From assembly GCF_002245215.1 (NCBI RefSeq), contig NZ_NPMR01000001.1, positions 1,857,593 through 1,921,592 on the forward strand: 64,000 nucleotides of DNA. Reading direction: 5' to 3'. Both the position numbers and the translations under genes were made by a program. Positions 38,062 to 46,113 of the stretch are shown here, in pieces. This DNA comes from Microbacterium sp. Yaish 1 (lineage in GTDB: Bacteria > Actinomycetota > Actinomycetes > Actinomycetales > Microbacteriaceae). How positions within the stretch are numbered: the stretch's first letter is position 1; every line of letters begins with the position of its first letter. Below the pieces are notes generated by a model, which was not told where the DNA came from, did not search any database, and worked only from the letters and a program-made list of their open reading frames with translations.

Positions 38062-38619
38062 AACGTGTGGCTCCGGACCCTGCTGACGATCTGGCGAGCG
38101 AAGCGACAGCTGCGCAGGAACGGCCCGCGACCGCTCATGGCGGTCGGCCGGGTGAAGCTGCGGACGCTGCCGACCGACATCGATCTGCTCGGGCACATGA
38201 ACAACGGGCGGTACGCCTCGCTGTTCGACCTCGGCCGGTTCGACCTGCTGGTGCGCAACGGCATCTGGGACACCTTCCAGGAGAAGGGCTGGTACGGCGT
38301 CGTCGCGAGCAGCACGATCACCTTCCGGAAGTCGTTGAACCTCTGGCAGCGCTTCACGATCGAGACGCGCCTGCACGGACACGACGACAAGTCGGTGTAC
38401 ATGGTGCATCGTGCGGTCGTCCGCGGCGAGGTGTACGCCGAGATGGTCGTGCGGTCGCGGTTCCTCCGTCGCACGGGCGGCATCGTGCCCCTCGACGAGC
38501 TGTTCGACGTGCTCGGCCGACGCGACGACCTGCCGCCGCTCGAGCCGTGGATGACCGAGTGGGCCGCCGCGACGGCGCTGCCGTCGACCCGCGCCCAGGC
38601 GCCCAGCGTCTGGGAGTGA
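38059..38619 (+). CDS. hotdog-fold acyl-CoA thioesterase (THEM6/4HBT-like)
   Basis: A 186-aa single-hotdog protein. The 4HBT-type motif DIDLLGHMNNGRYASLFDLGR is near residues 39-60, followed by ASSTITFRKSLNLWQRF and the strand VRGEVYAEMVVRS. Such proteins hydrolyse acyl-CoA thioesters. The N-terminal basic helix (WRAKRQLRR) resembles the membrane-associated THEM6 group. GTG start at 38059 has a TAGCGT box 8 nt upstream and is embedded in the inverted repeat arm. Substrate unknown. Confidence 0.85.
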   Translation: MNVWLRTLLTIWRAKRQLRRNGPRPLMAVGRVKLRTLPTDIDLLGHMNNGRYASLFDLGRFDLLVRNGIWDTFQEKGWYGVVASSTITFRKSLNLWQRFTIETRLHGHDDKSVYMVHRAVVRGEVYAEMVVRSRFLRRTGGIVPLDELFDVLGRRDDLPPLEPWMTEWAAATALPSTRAQAPSVWE

Positions 38620-38661
38620 TCCCCCCGGGCGAGGCGCCGCCTCGCGGCGGCACTCGCGACA

Positions 38662-38667
38662 TAGGCT
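38662..38667 (+). promoter_or_regulatory. -10 box TAGGCT for putA
   Basis: TAGGCT lies 6 nt before the putA ATG; no ribosome site between. Confidence 0.5.
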
Positions 38668-38673
38668 GACGGC

Positions 38674-41600
38674 ATGTCCGACACCGCTTCGTCCGGCACC
38701 ACCCCGCCGGGCTTCCCCGCCGACGATCCCCTCGCCCAGCAGGCAGTGGACCTGGCTCGGAAATGGGTGCACACGTCGGCCGATTTCCCCGCGGATGCCG
38801 CCGCGCAGCGCCTCGCCGGCGTGCTGCGCGACCCGAACGGGCTGCCCTTCACGATCGGCTTCGTCGACGGTGTGATGCGCCCCGAGAGCGTGACCGCCGC
38901 AGCGACCCGGCTGCACCACGTCGCCCCGCTCGTCCCCGAGTTCCTGCCGTGGTACCTCCGCGGTGCCGTGCGCGTCGGCGGCGCCGTCGCCCCGATGCTG
39001 CCGACCCCGGTCGTGCCGATCGCCCGCACGGCGCTGCGCGAGATGGTCGGACACCTCGTCGTCGACGCTCGACCCCACAAGCTCGGCCCGGCGATCGCCC
39101 GGATCCGCGAGTCCGGGGCCCGCCTCAACCTCAACCTCCTGGGCGAGGCCGTGCTCGGCGAGGACGAAGCCCGCCGCCGGCTCGCGGGCATCCACGAGCT
39201 GATCCGCCGCGACGACGTCGACTACGTGTCGGTCAAGGTCTCGGCGATCGTCAGCCGCATCTCGATGTGGGCGTTCGACGAGGTCGTCGCCGATGTCGTC
39301 GAACGGCTGCTGCCGCTCTATCTGAGCGCTGCCGAGGACGGCACCTTCATCAACCTCGACATGGAGGAGTACCGCGACCTCGACCTCACGATCGCCGTCT
39401 TCACCCGCCTGCTCGAGGACGAGCGGCTTCGGGGCCTCGAGGCGGGCATCGTGCTGCAGGCCTATCTGCCCGATGCCGCCGACGCGCTCGACGAGCTGAC
39501 GGCGTGGGCGCAGGCCCGCGTCGCCGCCGGGGGAAGCCGCATCAAGGTGCGGCTGGTCAAGGGCGCGAACCTCGCGATGGAGCGCGTGGACGCGACGATC
39601 CACGGCTGGCCGCTCGCGACCCACGCGAGCAAGCTCGACGCCGACGCGATGTACCTCCGCTGCCTCGACCGCGCCCTGCGGCCGGAACGCAGCGCGGCGG
39701 TGCGGCTCGGCGTCGCCGGCCACAACCTCTTCGACATCGCCTACGCCTGGCTCCTCGCCGGCGAGCGCGGCGTGCGCGACGACATCGAGATCGAGATGCT
39801 GCTCGGCATGGCTCAGGGTCAGGTCGCCGCGGTCACGAGCGACGTGGGCCACGTGCTGCTCTACGTGCCGGTCGTCCGGCCCGACGAGTTCGACGTCGCG
39901 ATCAGCTACCTCGTCCGCCGGCTGGAGGAGAACGCCTCGAGCGAGAACTTCCTCTCCGCCGCGTTCGACCTCGCGACCGATGCGAGCCTGTTCGAGCGCG
40001 AGCGCGACCGGTTCCTCGCCTCGCTCGAGCGCGCGGCCGACCCGGCGCTGCCCAGTTCGCCCAACCGCACGCAGGACCGCACGCTCTCGCTCCGACCCAT
40101 CGCGCCGCAGCGCATCACGCGCGACCCCGCCGAGGGTGACGACGGTCTCACGCAGGCGGTGCTCGGGATCGCCGACGCCGCCGGCCGCTCAGACGACACG
40201 ACGGCGCTGGGCCAGCGCGACGACGTCCTGTTCGGCGGTGAGCGTTTCGTCGAGACGGCGGTGTACGCGCCCCGCGAGACGCGCCGCGCACCGGCATCCG
40301 GGGCCCCCGGTTTCGCCAACACCCCCGACTCCGACCCCGCGCTCGCGGTCAACCGGGAGTGGGCCCGCGGCATCCTGTCACGGATCGCCGGGAGCACGGC
40401 CGGTGACGAGACGATCGCGGCGGCGCGGGTCGACGACGCCGGAACGCTCGACGAGATCGTGGCGCGGGTCGGGTCGGCGGCATCCGCCTGGGGCGCGATG
40501 GCGGCAGCCGACCGCAGCGCCGTGCTGCTCGCGGCCTCGCGAGCGCTCGAGTCGCGCCGGGCCGAGCTCATCGAGGTCGCCGCATCCGAGACCGGCAAGG
40601 TGCTCGCCGAGGCCGACGTCGAGGTCAGCGAGGCGGTCGACTTCGCCGCCTACTATGCGGCGACGGCGCGCGAGCTCGACCGGGTGAGCGGTGCCGTCTT
40701 CCAGCCGGCCTCCGTGACGGTGGTCACCCCGCCGTGGAACTTCCCGCTCGCCATCCCCGCCGGCGGCGTGCTCGCGGCCCTCGCGGCCGGCTCGGGCGTC
40801 GTCTTCAAGCCCGCGCCGCAGGCCCGGCGCTGCGCGGCGGTCGTCGCCGAGGCGCTGTGGGATGCCGGTGTGCCCCGCGACCTCCTCGCGCTGGTCGACA
40901 TCGACGAGGGCGATCTCGGCCGACGCCTCATCACCCACCCGTCGGTCGACCGCGTCATCCTCACCGGTTCGTGGGAGACGGCGGCGCTGTTCCGGTCGTG
41001 GCGGCCCGAGCTGCCGCTGCTGGCCGAGACCAGCGGCAAGAACGCGATCATCGTCATGCCCTCGGCAGACCTCGATCTGGCCGCGTCCGATCTGATCAAG
41101 AGCGCGTTCGGGCATGCCGGTCAGAAGTGCTCCGCCGCGTCGCTCGCGATCCTCGTCGGGCCGGTCGGCCGGTCGAAGCGGTTCGCGCGTCAGCTCGTCG
41201 ATGCCACCCGTTCGCTGCGGGTCGGCCCCCCGACCGATCCGCGCAGCGAGGTCGGACCCGTGATCGAGCCGCCGCAGGGCAAGCTCGAGTGGGCGCTCAC
41301 CTCGCTCGAGGACGGTGAGCGCTGGCTCGTCGAGCCGCGTCGTCTCGACCTCGGCGACGACACCGCGGGCCGGTTCTGGTCTCCGGGCGTCAAGGTCGGG
41401 GTGAGTCCGGGGTCGCGCACGCACCTCGAGGAGTTCTTCGGTCCGGTGCTCGGCATCATGCACGCCCGCACGCTCGAGGAGGCGATCGAGCTGCAGAACG
41501 CCGTCGCCTACGGCTTGACCGCAGGCCTGCACACGCAGGACGCCGCCGACCTCGCCACCTGGCTCGACCGGGTCGAGGCCGGCAACCTGTACGTCAACCG

Positions 41601-42369
41601 CGGCATCACGGGCGCCATCGTCCAGCGTCAGCCCTTCGGTGGCTGGAAGCGGTCGTCGGTGGGCGCGGGAACGAAGGCCGGGGGACCGAACTACCTCATC
41701 GGTCTCGGCTCGTGGCGGGCCTCGAGCGGGTCGGCGTCCAGCACGCTGCACCTGCGCGGTCTCGACTCGCGCATCACGACGATCATCGAGTCGGCTCAGC
41801 CCACGCTCGACTACGAGTCGTTCGAATGGCTGCGGCGGGGTGCGCTCTCGGATGCCGTCGCGTGGGACCGCGAGTTCGGCCAGGTGCGCGACGTGTCCGG
41901 CCTCGGCGTCGAGCGGAACCTGTTCCGGTACCGCCCGGTAGACGTCGCCGTGCGCGCGTCGTCGGACGCCACCTGGCAGGCGGTGCTCCGCGTGATCGTC
42001 GCGGGCGTGCGGGCCGGGTCGGGCGTGACGCTCAGCTCGCCGGTGGGCCTGCCTGCCGAGGTGCGGCGGGCGCTCGGCGAGGTCGACATCTCGGTGTCGG
42101 TCGAGACGGACGGCGAGTGGCTGCAGCGCATCGCCGCGGCGGATCGGCGCCCCGGCCGCATCCGCCTGGTCGGGTCGCGCGACGCGGTGGCCGAGCTGCG
42201 GACGGCGATCGCGGGGGCGACCGAGGGCGATCCGGATGTCGCCGTCTACGCCGACGAGGTCACGACGGCCGGCCGCATCGAGCTGCTGCCGTTCGTTCAC
42301 GAGCAGTCCATCACGATCACGGCGCACCGCTTCGGCAACCCCGACGACTGGTCCGAGGCGGTCATCTGA
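38674..42369 (+). CDS. putA: bifunctional proline dehydrogenase / glutamate-semialdehyde dehydrogenase
   Basis: A 1231-aa enzyme oxidising proline to glutamate. The FAD-linked proline dehydrogenase barrel covers about 90-470, with VSVKVSAIVSR, INLDMEEYRDL and KVRLVKGANLAMER. The aldehyde dehydrogenase domain covers about 540-1020, with PWNFPLAIP, the general base in LLAETSGKNAI (Glu785) and the catalytic cysteine in GQKCSA (Cys819). A further 200-residue C-terminal region resembles the ALDH-superfamily-like domain of longer PutAs. No DNA-binding ribbon-helix-helix is seen at the N-terminus, so it is not a self-repressor. Confidence 0.95.
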   Translation: MSDTASSGTTPPGFPADDPLAQQAVDLARKWVHTSADFPADAAAQRLAGVLRDPNGLPFTIGFVDGVMRPESVTAAATRLHHVAPLVPEFLPWYLRGAVRVGGAVAPMLPTPVVPIARTALREMVGHLVVDARPHKLGPAIARIRESGARLNLNLLGEAVLGEDEARRRLAGIHELIRRDDVDYVSVKVSAIVSRISMWAFDEVVADVVERLLPLYLSAAEDGTFINLDMEEYRDLDLTIAVFTRLLEDERLRGLEAGIVLQAYLPDAADALDELTAWAQARVAAGGSRIKVRLVKGANLAMERVDATIHGWPLATHASKLDADAMYLRCLDRALRPERSAAVRLGVAGHNLFDIAYAWLLAGERGVRDDIEIEMLLGMAQGQVAAVTSDVGHVLLYVPVVRPDEFDVAISYLVRRLEENASSENFLSAAFDLATDASLFERERDRFLASLERAADPALPSSPNRTQDRTLSLRPIAPQRITRDPAEGDDGLTQAVLGIADAAGRSDDTTALGQRDDVLFGGERFVETAVYAPRETRRAPASGAPGFANTPDSDPALAVNREWARGILSRIAGSTAGDETIAAARVDDAGTLDEIVARVGSAASAWGAMAAADRSAVLLAASRALESRRAELIEVAASETGKVLAEADVEVSEAVDFAAYYAATARELDRVSGAVFQPASVTVVTPPWNFPLAIPAGGVLAALAAGSGVVFKPAPQARRCAAVVAEALWDAGVPRDLLALVDIDEGDLGRRLITHPSVDRVILTGSWETAALFRSWRPELPLLAETSGKNAIIVMPSADLDLAASDLIKSAFGHAGQKCSAASLAILVGPVGRSKRFARQLVDATRSLRVGPPTDPRSEVGPVIEPPQGKLEWALTSLEDGERWLVEPRRLDLGDDTAGRFWSPGVKVGVSPGSRTHLEEFFGPVLGIMHARTLEEAIELQNAVAYGLTAGLHTQDAADLATWLDRVEAGNLYVNRGITGAIVQRQPFGGWKRSSVGAGTKAGGPNYLIGLGSWRASSGSASSTLHLRGLDSRITTIIESAQPTLDYESFEWLRRGALSDAVAWDREFGQVRDVSGLGVERNLFRYRPVDVAVRASSDATWQAVLRVIVAGVRAGSGVTLSSPVGLPAEVRRALGEVDISVSVETDGEWLQRIAAADRRPGRIRLVGSRDAVAELRTAIAGATEGDPDVAVYADEVTTAGRIELLPFVHEQSITITAHRFGNPDDWSEAVI

Positions 42370-42393
42370 CGTGCGGCTGCGGAGCCGTCTCGG

Positions 42394-42399
42394 TAGCGT
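42394..42399 (+). promoter_or_regulatory. -10 box TAGCGT for small membrane gene
   Basis: TAGCGT ends 6 nt before the ATG at 42406. Confidence 0.45.
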
Positions 42400-42405
42400 G
42401 GCGGG

Positions 42406-42687
42406 ATGACGGATGACGCAGCCGCTGCACCCACGATGATCCTCGCCCGCCTGTCGGTAGAGCGCGAATCGCTCCTCGGCGCCGCGTTCATCGGGCTCGG
42501 GGCGGTGGGGCTCGCGATCGCCGTCATCGCGTTGGCGTTCTCGCCGTCGCTCAGGCTGCCGGTGCTCGTGGGCGTCGGCGCGGGGGCGGTGCTGCTCGTC
42601 CACGGCATCCTGCGGCGTTCGGCTGCCGCCCGCGCCGCGGCCGCGCTCGACCGGCTTCAGTCCGCCCCGGCCTCCGCCTCTCGCTGA
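42406..42687 (+). CDS. small two-TM membrane protein
   Basis: A 93-aa protein of unknown function. Two hydrophobic segments are visible (about 24-44 and 50-66) with a short polar turn, followed by an alanine-rich charged tail. No family motif is recognised. A leaderless promoter box and codon use like the neighbours support it as a real gene. The last 31 bp overlap the 3' end of the convergent TetR gene. Confidence 0.6.
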   Translation: MTDDAAAAPTMILARLSVERESLLGAAFIGLGAVGLAIAVIALAFSPSLRLPVLVGVGAGAVLLVHGILRRSAAARAAAALDRLQSAPASASR

Positions 42688-43283
42688 GCCGCGTCGAACT
42701 GAGCTGGGGGCGCTGCGCGAAGCCCCTCGGTGAACGCGTCGAGTACCGCGGTGACGTGGGCGTCGAGCGACGCTGCCGTCGGCTCGGGATCGAGGCCGAG
42801 GAGGCGCCGACGGTGCGGTTCGCCGAGCAGCGCGCCGAAGAGGTGCGCGGCGCGGCGCTCGTCGCCGCCCAGCTGAGAGGCAAGATAGCGCTGCGCCGCG
42901 AGGGGGCCCGCGTCGTAGAACGCGCGTGAGATCGCGTGGTCGTCGAGCGCGACCGCGACGGCTGCGCGGTGCAGGCCGACTGCCCGGTCGGCGAAGAGCG
43001 CGGTCGCGACCAGGGTGCAGGCGTGCCGGAGGTCGCGCGCTCGGATGTCGAGGTAGCCGTGCACATCGGTCACCGCGGCGCGGAGGAGTGCCGGCTTGTC
43101 GCCGATCCGGTCGTAGATCGTGCGCTTGGTCACGCCCGCCTCCTGCGCGATCGCATCGAGCGAGGCGGCGTGGAAGCCGACTGCGACGAACAGCCGCGCC
43201 GCGACGGCGATGATGCGGGCGTCGCGTGCGGCCTGCTCGTGGGCGGGCGGCCGTCCGCGGCGGCGATCTCCGGGCGAGGGCAT
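42657..43283 (-). CDS. TetR-family transcriptional regulator
   Basis: A 208-aa repressor. The helix-turn-helix is at residues 20-66 (IIAVAARLFVAVGF, LDAIAQEAGVTKRTIYDRIGDKPALL), and the remainder is the helical ligand/dimer domain ending in a DUF-like C-terminal helix. TAGCCT lies 6 nt before the ATG. It diverges from the DUF952 gene, and a 22-bp dyad between the two starts is its likely operator, so it probably represses itself and that gene. Confidence 0.92.
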   Translation of the reverse strand: MPSPGDRRRGRPPAHEQAARDARIIAVAARLFVAVGFHAASLDAIAQEAGVTKRTIYDRIGDKPALLRAAVTDVHGYLDIRARDLRHACTLVATALFADRAVGLHRAAVAVALDDHAISRAFYDAGPLAAQRYLASQLGGDERRAAHLFGALLGEPHRRRLLGLDPEPTAASLDAHVTAVLDAFTEGLRAAPPAQFDAAQREAEAGAD

Positions 43284-43289
43284 GCCGAC

Positions 43290-43295
43290 AGGCTA
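43290..43295 (-). promoter_or_regulatory. -10 box TAGCCT for tetR gene
   Basis: TAGCCT on the minus strand ends 6 nt before the ATG at 43283 and is 5 bp from the operator dyad. Confidence 0.5.
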
Positions 43296-43299
43296 GCAG

Positions 43300-43321
43300 A
43301 ATGATACGGTGGCGTTTCATT
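43300..43321. promoter_or_regulatory. TetR operator candidate AATGATACG-N4-CGTTTCATT
   Basis: A 22-bp dyad with 8 of 9 positions symmetric lies between the divergent TetR and DUF952 genes. It ends 1 nt before the AAGGAGG ribosome site of the DUF952 gene. Confidence 0.7.
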
Positions 43322-43332
43322 AAGGAGGCGCC

Positions 43333-43653
43333 ATGGACGAGATCGTCTGTCACATCGCGATCGCCGACGACTGGGGCATGAGCCGGAAGTTCGGCGAGTA
43401 CGAGGTCGCGACACGGGGTATGCCCTGGGAGCCGGGCGGCCACATCCGGGCCTGCGACCCCGCGGACGTGGCCGATGTCGTCGCGACGGTCTACGCCGAC
43501 GTGCGGCTGCCGCTGCTGCGGATCGACTGCAGTGTCGAGGGTCTCGCGCGCAGCGGCATCGAGGTGACGCGGGTGGACGGCCGTCCCCGCATCCTCGGGC
43601 CCATCCCGATGAACGCGGACGTCGTCGTCGGCGAGCATCCCCTCACCGCCTGA
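43333..43653 (+). CDS. DUF952-family protein
   Basis: A 106-aa protein. The DUF952 pattern is visible: IVCHIAIADDWGM at the start, GEYEVATRGMPWEPGGHIRACDPADV in the middle and LPLLRIDCSVEGL near residue 60. The family adopts a small ADP-ribosyl-transferase-like fold and its role is unknown. A perfect AAGGAGG ribosome site lies 4-5 nt before the ATG. The divergent TetR gene and shared operator suggest regulated expression. Confidence 0.8.
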   Translation: MDEIVCHIAIADDWGMSRKFGEYEVATRGMPWEPGGHIRACDPADVADVVATVYADVRLPLLRIDCSVEGLARSGIEVTRVDGRPRILGPIPMNADVVVGEHPLTA

Positions 43654-43667
43654 GGTGGACCGCACGC

Positions 43668-43708
43668 GCGACGGCCCGCCCCGGTCGGAGCCGGGAGCGG
43701 GCCGTCGC
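43668..43708. terminator. bidirectional terminator-like hairpin
   Basis: A perfect 12-bp stem (43668-43679 with 43697-43708) and a further CCCGG/CCGGG pairing in the loop lie between convergent DUF952 and aldo/keto reductase genes. Confidence 0.65.
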
Positions 43709-43725
43709 GATGGGTGCGCGGGGGA

Positions 43726-44616
43726 TCAGCCGCCGATGCCGACCGAGTGCGACAGGCGTGCGCGCTCGTCGCCGGAGAGCTCGAGGTCGACAGCCTTCGC
43801 GCTGTCGACGATCGACGCGGCACGACGCGCTCCCGGAATCGGGATGACGGTGTCGCCGAGTCCCAGCTCCCACGCCAGCACGACCTGCTGCGGGCTCACG
43901 CCGTGGGCGCGGGCGACCTCGCCGAACACGGCGAAACGATCGCCGATCGAGCGTGCGCCACCGCCCGTGCCGCCCAGGGGGCTCCAGGGGAGGAACGCGA
44001 TGCCGCGGTCGGCGCAGTAGCGCAGCTCGTCGTAGCTTCCGGGATGCCGCGGCGAGAACTCGTTCTGGACGCTCGTGAGGTTGCCCTCGCCGAGCACCTG
44101 CTCGGCGATCTCGATCTCTTCGACGCTCGCGTTCGAGATGCCGACCGCGCGGATCTTGCCCTCCTGCTGCAGCGTCTTGAGGTTCTCCATGACCTCGCCG
44201 TAGACCATCCAGCGGTCGGGCCGGTGGTACTGGTAGAGGTCGATCACGTCGACCCGGAGTGCTCGGAGCGAGGCCTCGACCGCCTTCCGGAGGTAGTCGA
44301 GCGAGCCGTCCCGGCCCCACTTCTCGCCCTCGCTGCGCGTGATGCCACCCTTCGTGGCCACCACGATCTGCGAGCGGTCGCCGCCCCACGTGGCGAGGGC
44401 CTCGGCCATGATCTCCTCGTTGTGCCCCATCGTGTCCCAGCTCGGGGCATAGATGTCGGCGGTGTCGAGCAGGGTGATGCCCGCGTCGAGCGCGGCGTGG
44501 ACCGTGGCGACGGCATCCTCGCGGTCGGGGATCTGCTTGTCGTTGTTCATCGAGACGGGCATCCCGCCCAGGCCGATGGCCGAGACGGTGAACGGTCCGA
44601 GGGTGCGCTGCTGCAT
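43726..44616 (-). CDS. aldo/keto reductase
   Basis: A 296-aa NADPH-dependent reductase of a different subgroup from that at 8223-9236. Catalytic residues fall in LLDTADIYAP (Asp and Tyr), VATKGGI (Lys) and LYQYHRPD (His). GISNASVEE, VQNEFSPRH and the coenzyme loop VIPIPGARR complete the AKR pattern. AAGGAG lies 6 nt before the ATG. Substrate unknown. Confidence 0.93.
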   Translation of the reverse strand: MQQRTLGPFTVSAIGLGGMPVSMNNDKQIPDREDAVATVHAALDAGITLLDTADIYAPSWDTMGHNEEIMAEALATWGGDRSQIVVATKGGITRSEGEKWGRDGSLDYLRKAVEASLRALRVDVIDLYQYHRPDRWMVYGEVMENLKTLQQEGKIRAVGISNASVEEIEIAEQVLGEGNLTSVQNEFSPRHPGSYDELRYCADRGIAFLPWSPLGGTGGGARSIGDRFAVFGEVARAHGVSPQQVVLAWELGLGDTVIPIPGARRAASIVDSAKAVDLELSGDERARLSHSVGIGG

Positions 44617-44801
44617 GGGTCTCCTTCGACGATTCGCGGGTGGTGTGGATCCAGCCTGTCAGGCGTGACGGCGAACGGGCAGGACCTTGCGCATCGGACC
44701 GCGATGTCTCTCAGCGGAGCCCGAAGGGCCCGGGGGAGAATGGATGCCGGCCGCCCGGCGACCCGCCGCCGCGTGCGCGACCGCCGAAGCCAGGAGCCCG
44801 A

Positions 44802-45926
44802 ATGACGATCGCCGACCACCACACCGCGCCCGACGTGAGCGAGAGCGGCAGCTCGAAGCGCGCCCTCGCGGGACCCGCGCCGCTGCTGCCGGTCATGGCC
44901 GCGACAGGCGAGGGAGCGTGGGTGACAGACGTCGAGGGGCGTCGCTACCTCGACCTGACCGCCGATCCCGCGCTCACCTTCGGGCACCGCCACCCCGCCC
45001 TGCTCGCCGTCGCGACGGAGCAGCTCGGACGGTTGACCGCCCTGAGCGCCGTCGTCGCGGACGACCGCGCCGACGGCTTCGCCGACGCGCTCGCCGCGCT
45101 GCTCGGCGCCGAGGCGGTGCTGCCGGCCGCCACCGGGCCCGACGCTCTTCGCGCCGCCGTCGAGGCGGCGCTCGGCGCAGCGCCCCGGACGACCGTCGTG
45201 GTCGCGGCGGGCTCGCACCCCGAGCTCGCGGCGTCGGGTGCTGTCACGGTGCCGTTCGGCGACATCGACGCGCTCGCCGCGGCGCTCGACGACACGGTCG
45301 CCGCCGTCGTCCTCGAGCCCGTGCAGGTCGCAGCGGGAGTCATCGCCGCACCCGCGGGGTACCTCGAAGCCGTGCGGCAGGCGTGCGCCGACCGCGGGGT
45401 CGCCCTGATCCTCGACGAGACCCGCAGTGGCCTGGGCCGGCTCGGCGACACCGTCGCGCTCGCCGGGGACGGGGAGGCGCCCGATCTCCGCGTGCTCGGC
45501 CCGGCCCTCGGCGGAGGCATCGTGCCCGTCGCCGCCGTCGTCGGGAGCCGTGCGCTGCTCGACGCGGCCCGCGGTGCGGCATCCCCGTCTCCGCTCGCGA
45601 GCGCCCTCGCGCACCGCGTGGTCGAGATGCTCGAGGCGGGCGAGCTGCAGACCCGGGCCCGTGCGCTCGCCGAACACCTCGCCGGGCGGATCGAGACGCT
45701 CGCAGGGGCGGGGGCCGTCGCCGTGCGCTCCGCAGGGGTGTGGGCGGGCGTCGACCTCGACCCGACGGTCGTCACCGCCGCTGAGGTCGCGCGGCGCCTC
45801 GTCGCGCGCGGTGTCCTCGTCGATGTCGCCGGTGACGCGACGATCGTGCTGGCCCCGCCGCTGGTCATCCGGGCGACCGAGCTCGACTGGGCGATCGAGC
45901 AGCTGCGCGTCGTGCTCGCGGCCTGA
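44802..45926 (+). CDS. class III aminotransferase-like protein lacking the PLP lysine
   Basis: A 374-aa protein resembling ornithine aminotransferase: VTDVEGRRYLDLTADPALTFGHRHPA near the start, VVLEPVQVAAGVIAAPAGYL mid-protein, and ILDETRSGLGRLGD. However, the lysine that binds pyridoxal phosphate in the family motif LGKALGGG is Pro234 here (LGPALGGG), the NTGAEA loop is TGPDAL, and about 60 residues after it are missing. It is therefore unlikely to transaminate by the normal mechanism. The frame is open and codon use is normal, so it may be a retained pseudoenzyme. GGAG lies 5 nt before the ATG. Confidence 0.8.
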   Translation: MTIADHHTAPDVSESGSSKRALAGPAPLLPVMAATGEGAWVTDVEGRRYLDLTADPALTFGHRHPALLAVATEQLGRLTALSAVVADDRADGFADALAALLGAEAVLPAATGPDALRAAVEAALGAAPRTTVVVAAGSHPELAASGAVTVPFGDIDALAAALDDTVAAVVLEPVQVAAGVIAAPAGYLEAVRQACADRGVALILDETRSGLGRLGDTVALAGDGEAPDLRVLGPALGGGIVPVAAVVGSRALLDAARGAASPSPLASALAHRVVEMLEAGELQTRARALAEHLAGRIETLAGAGAVAVRSAGVWAGVDLDPTVVTAAEVARRLVARGVLVDVAGDATIVLAPPLVIRATELDWAIEQLRVVLAA

Positions 45927-45940
45927 CCCCCCCCGGGCCG

Positions 45941-46027
45941 CGATACATCTGCAGGACCGGTGGGGCTGGTGTCTACGCCCGCCGACAGCGGGACGACATC
46001 AGCCCCACCGGTCCGACGGATGCATCG
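45941..46027. other. 87-nt long imperfect hairpin
   Basis: A central 20-bp stem (45954-45973 with 45995-46014, one G-T pair) is extended outward, after a 4x4 internal loop, by CGATaCATC (45941-45949) with GATGcATCG (46019-46027). The loop holds a further CCCGC/GCGGG stem. It follows the aminotransferase-like gene by 14 nt. Confidence 0.8.
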
Positions 46028-46100
46028 CCGAACCTCCGCGCCGGATGTCAACCCGGCGGGCGAAACGAGCCGGGAAACACTGACGCAACACAGCCCGGAT

Positions 46101-46106
46101 TAGGCT
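46101..46106 (+). promoter_or_regulatory. -10 box TAGGCT for the ATP-grasp gene
   Basis: TAGGCT lies 7 nt before the ATG at 46114; no ribosome site between. Confidence 0.5.
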
Positions 46107-46113
46107 CGCACCC

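Noticed and set aside
36370..39852. A 1160-codon minus-strand open frame
   Set aside because: It runs antisense through abfA, the thioesterase gene and putA, all with strong family motifs. No motif of its own is seen.
40378..43665. A 1095-codon minus-strand open frame across putA
   Set aside because: Antisense shadow of putA and of the TetR region; composition typical of shadow frames.
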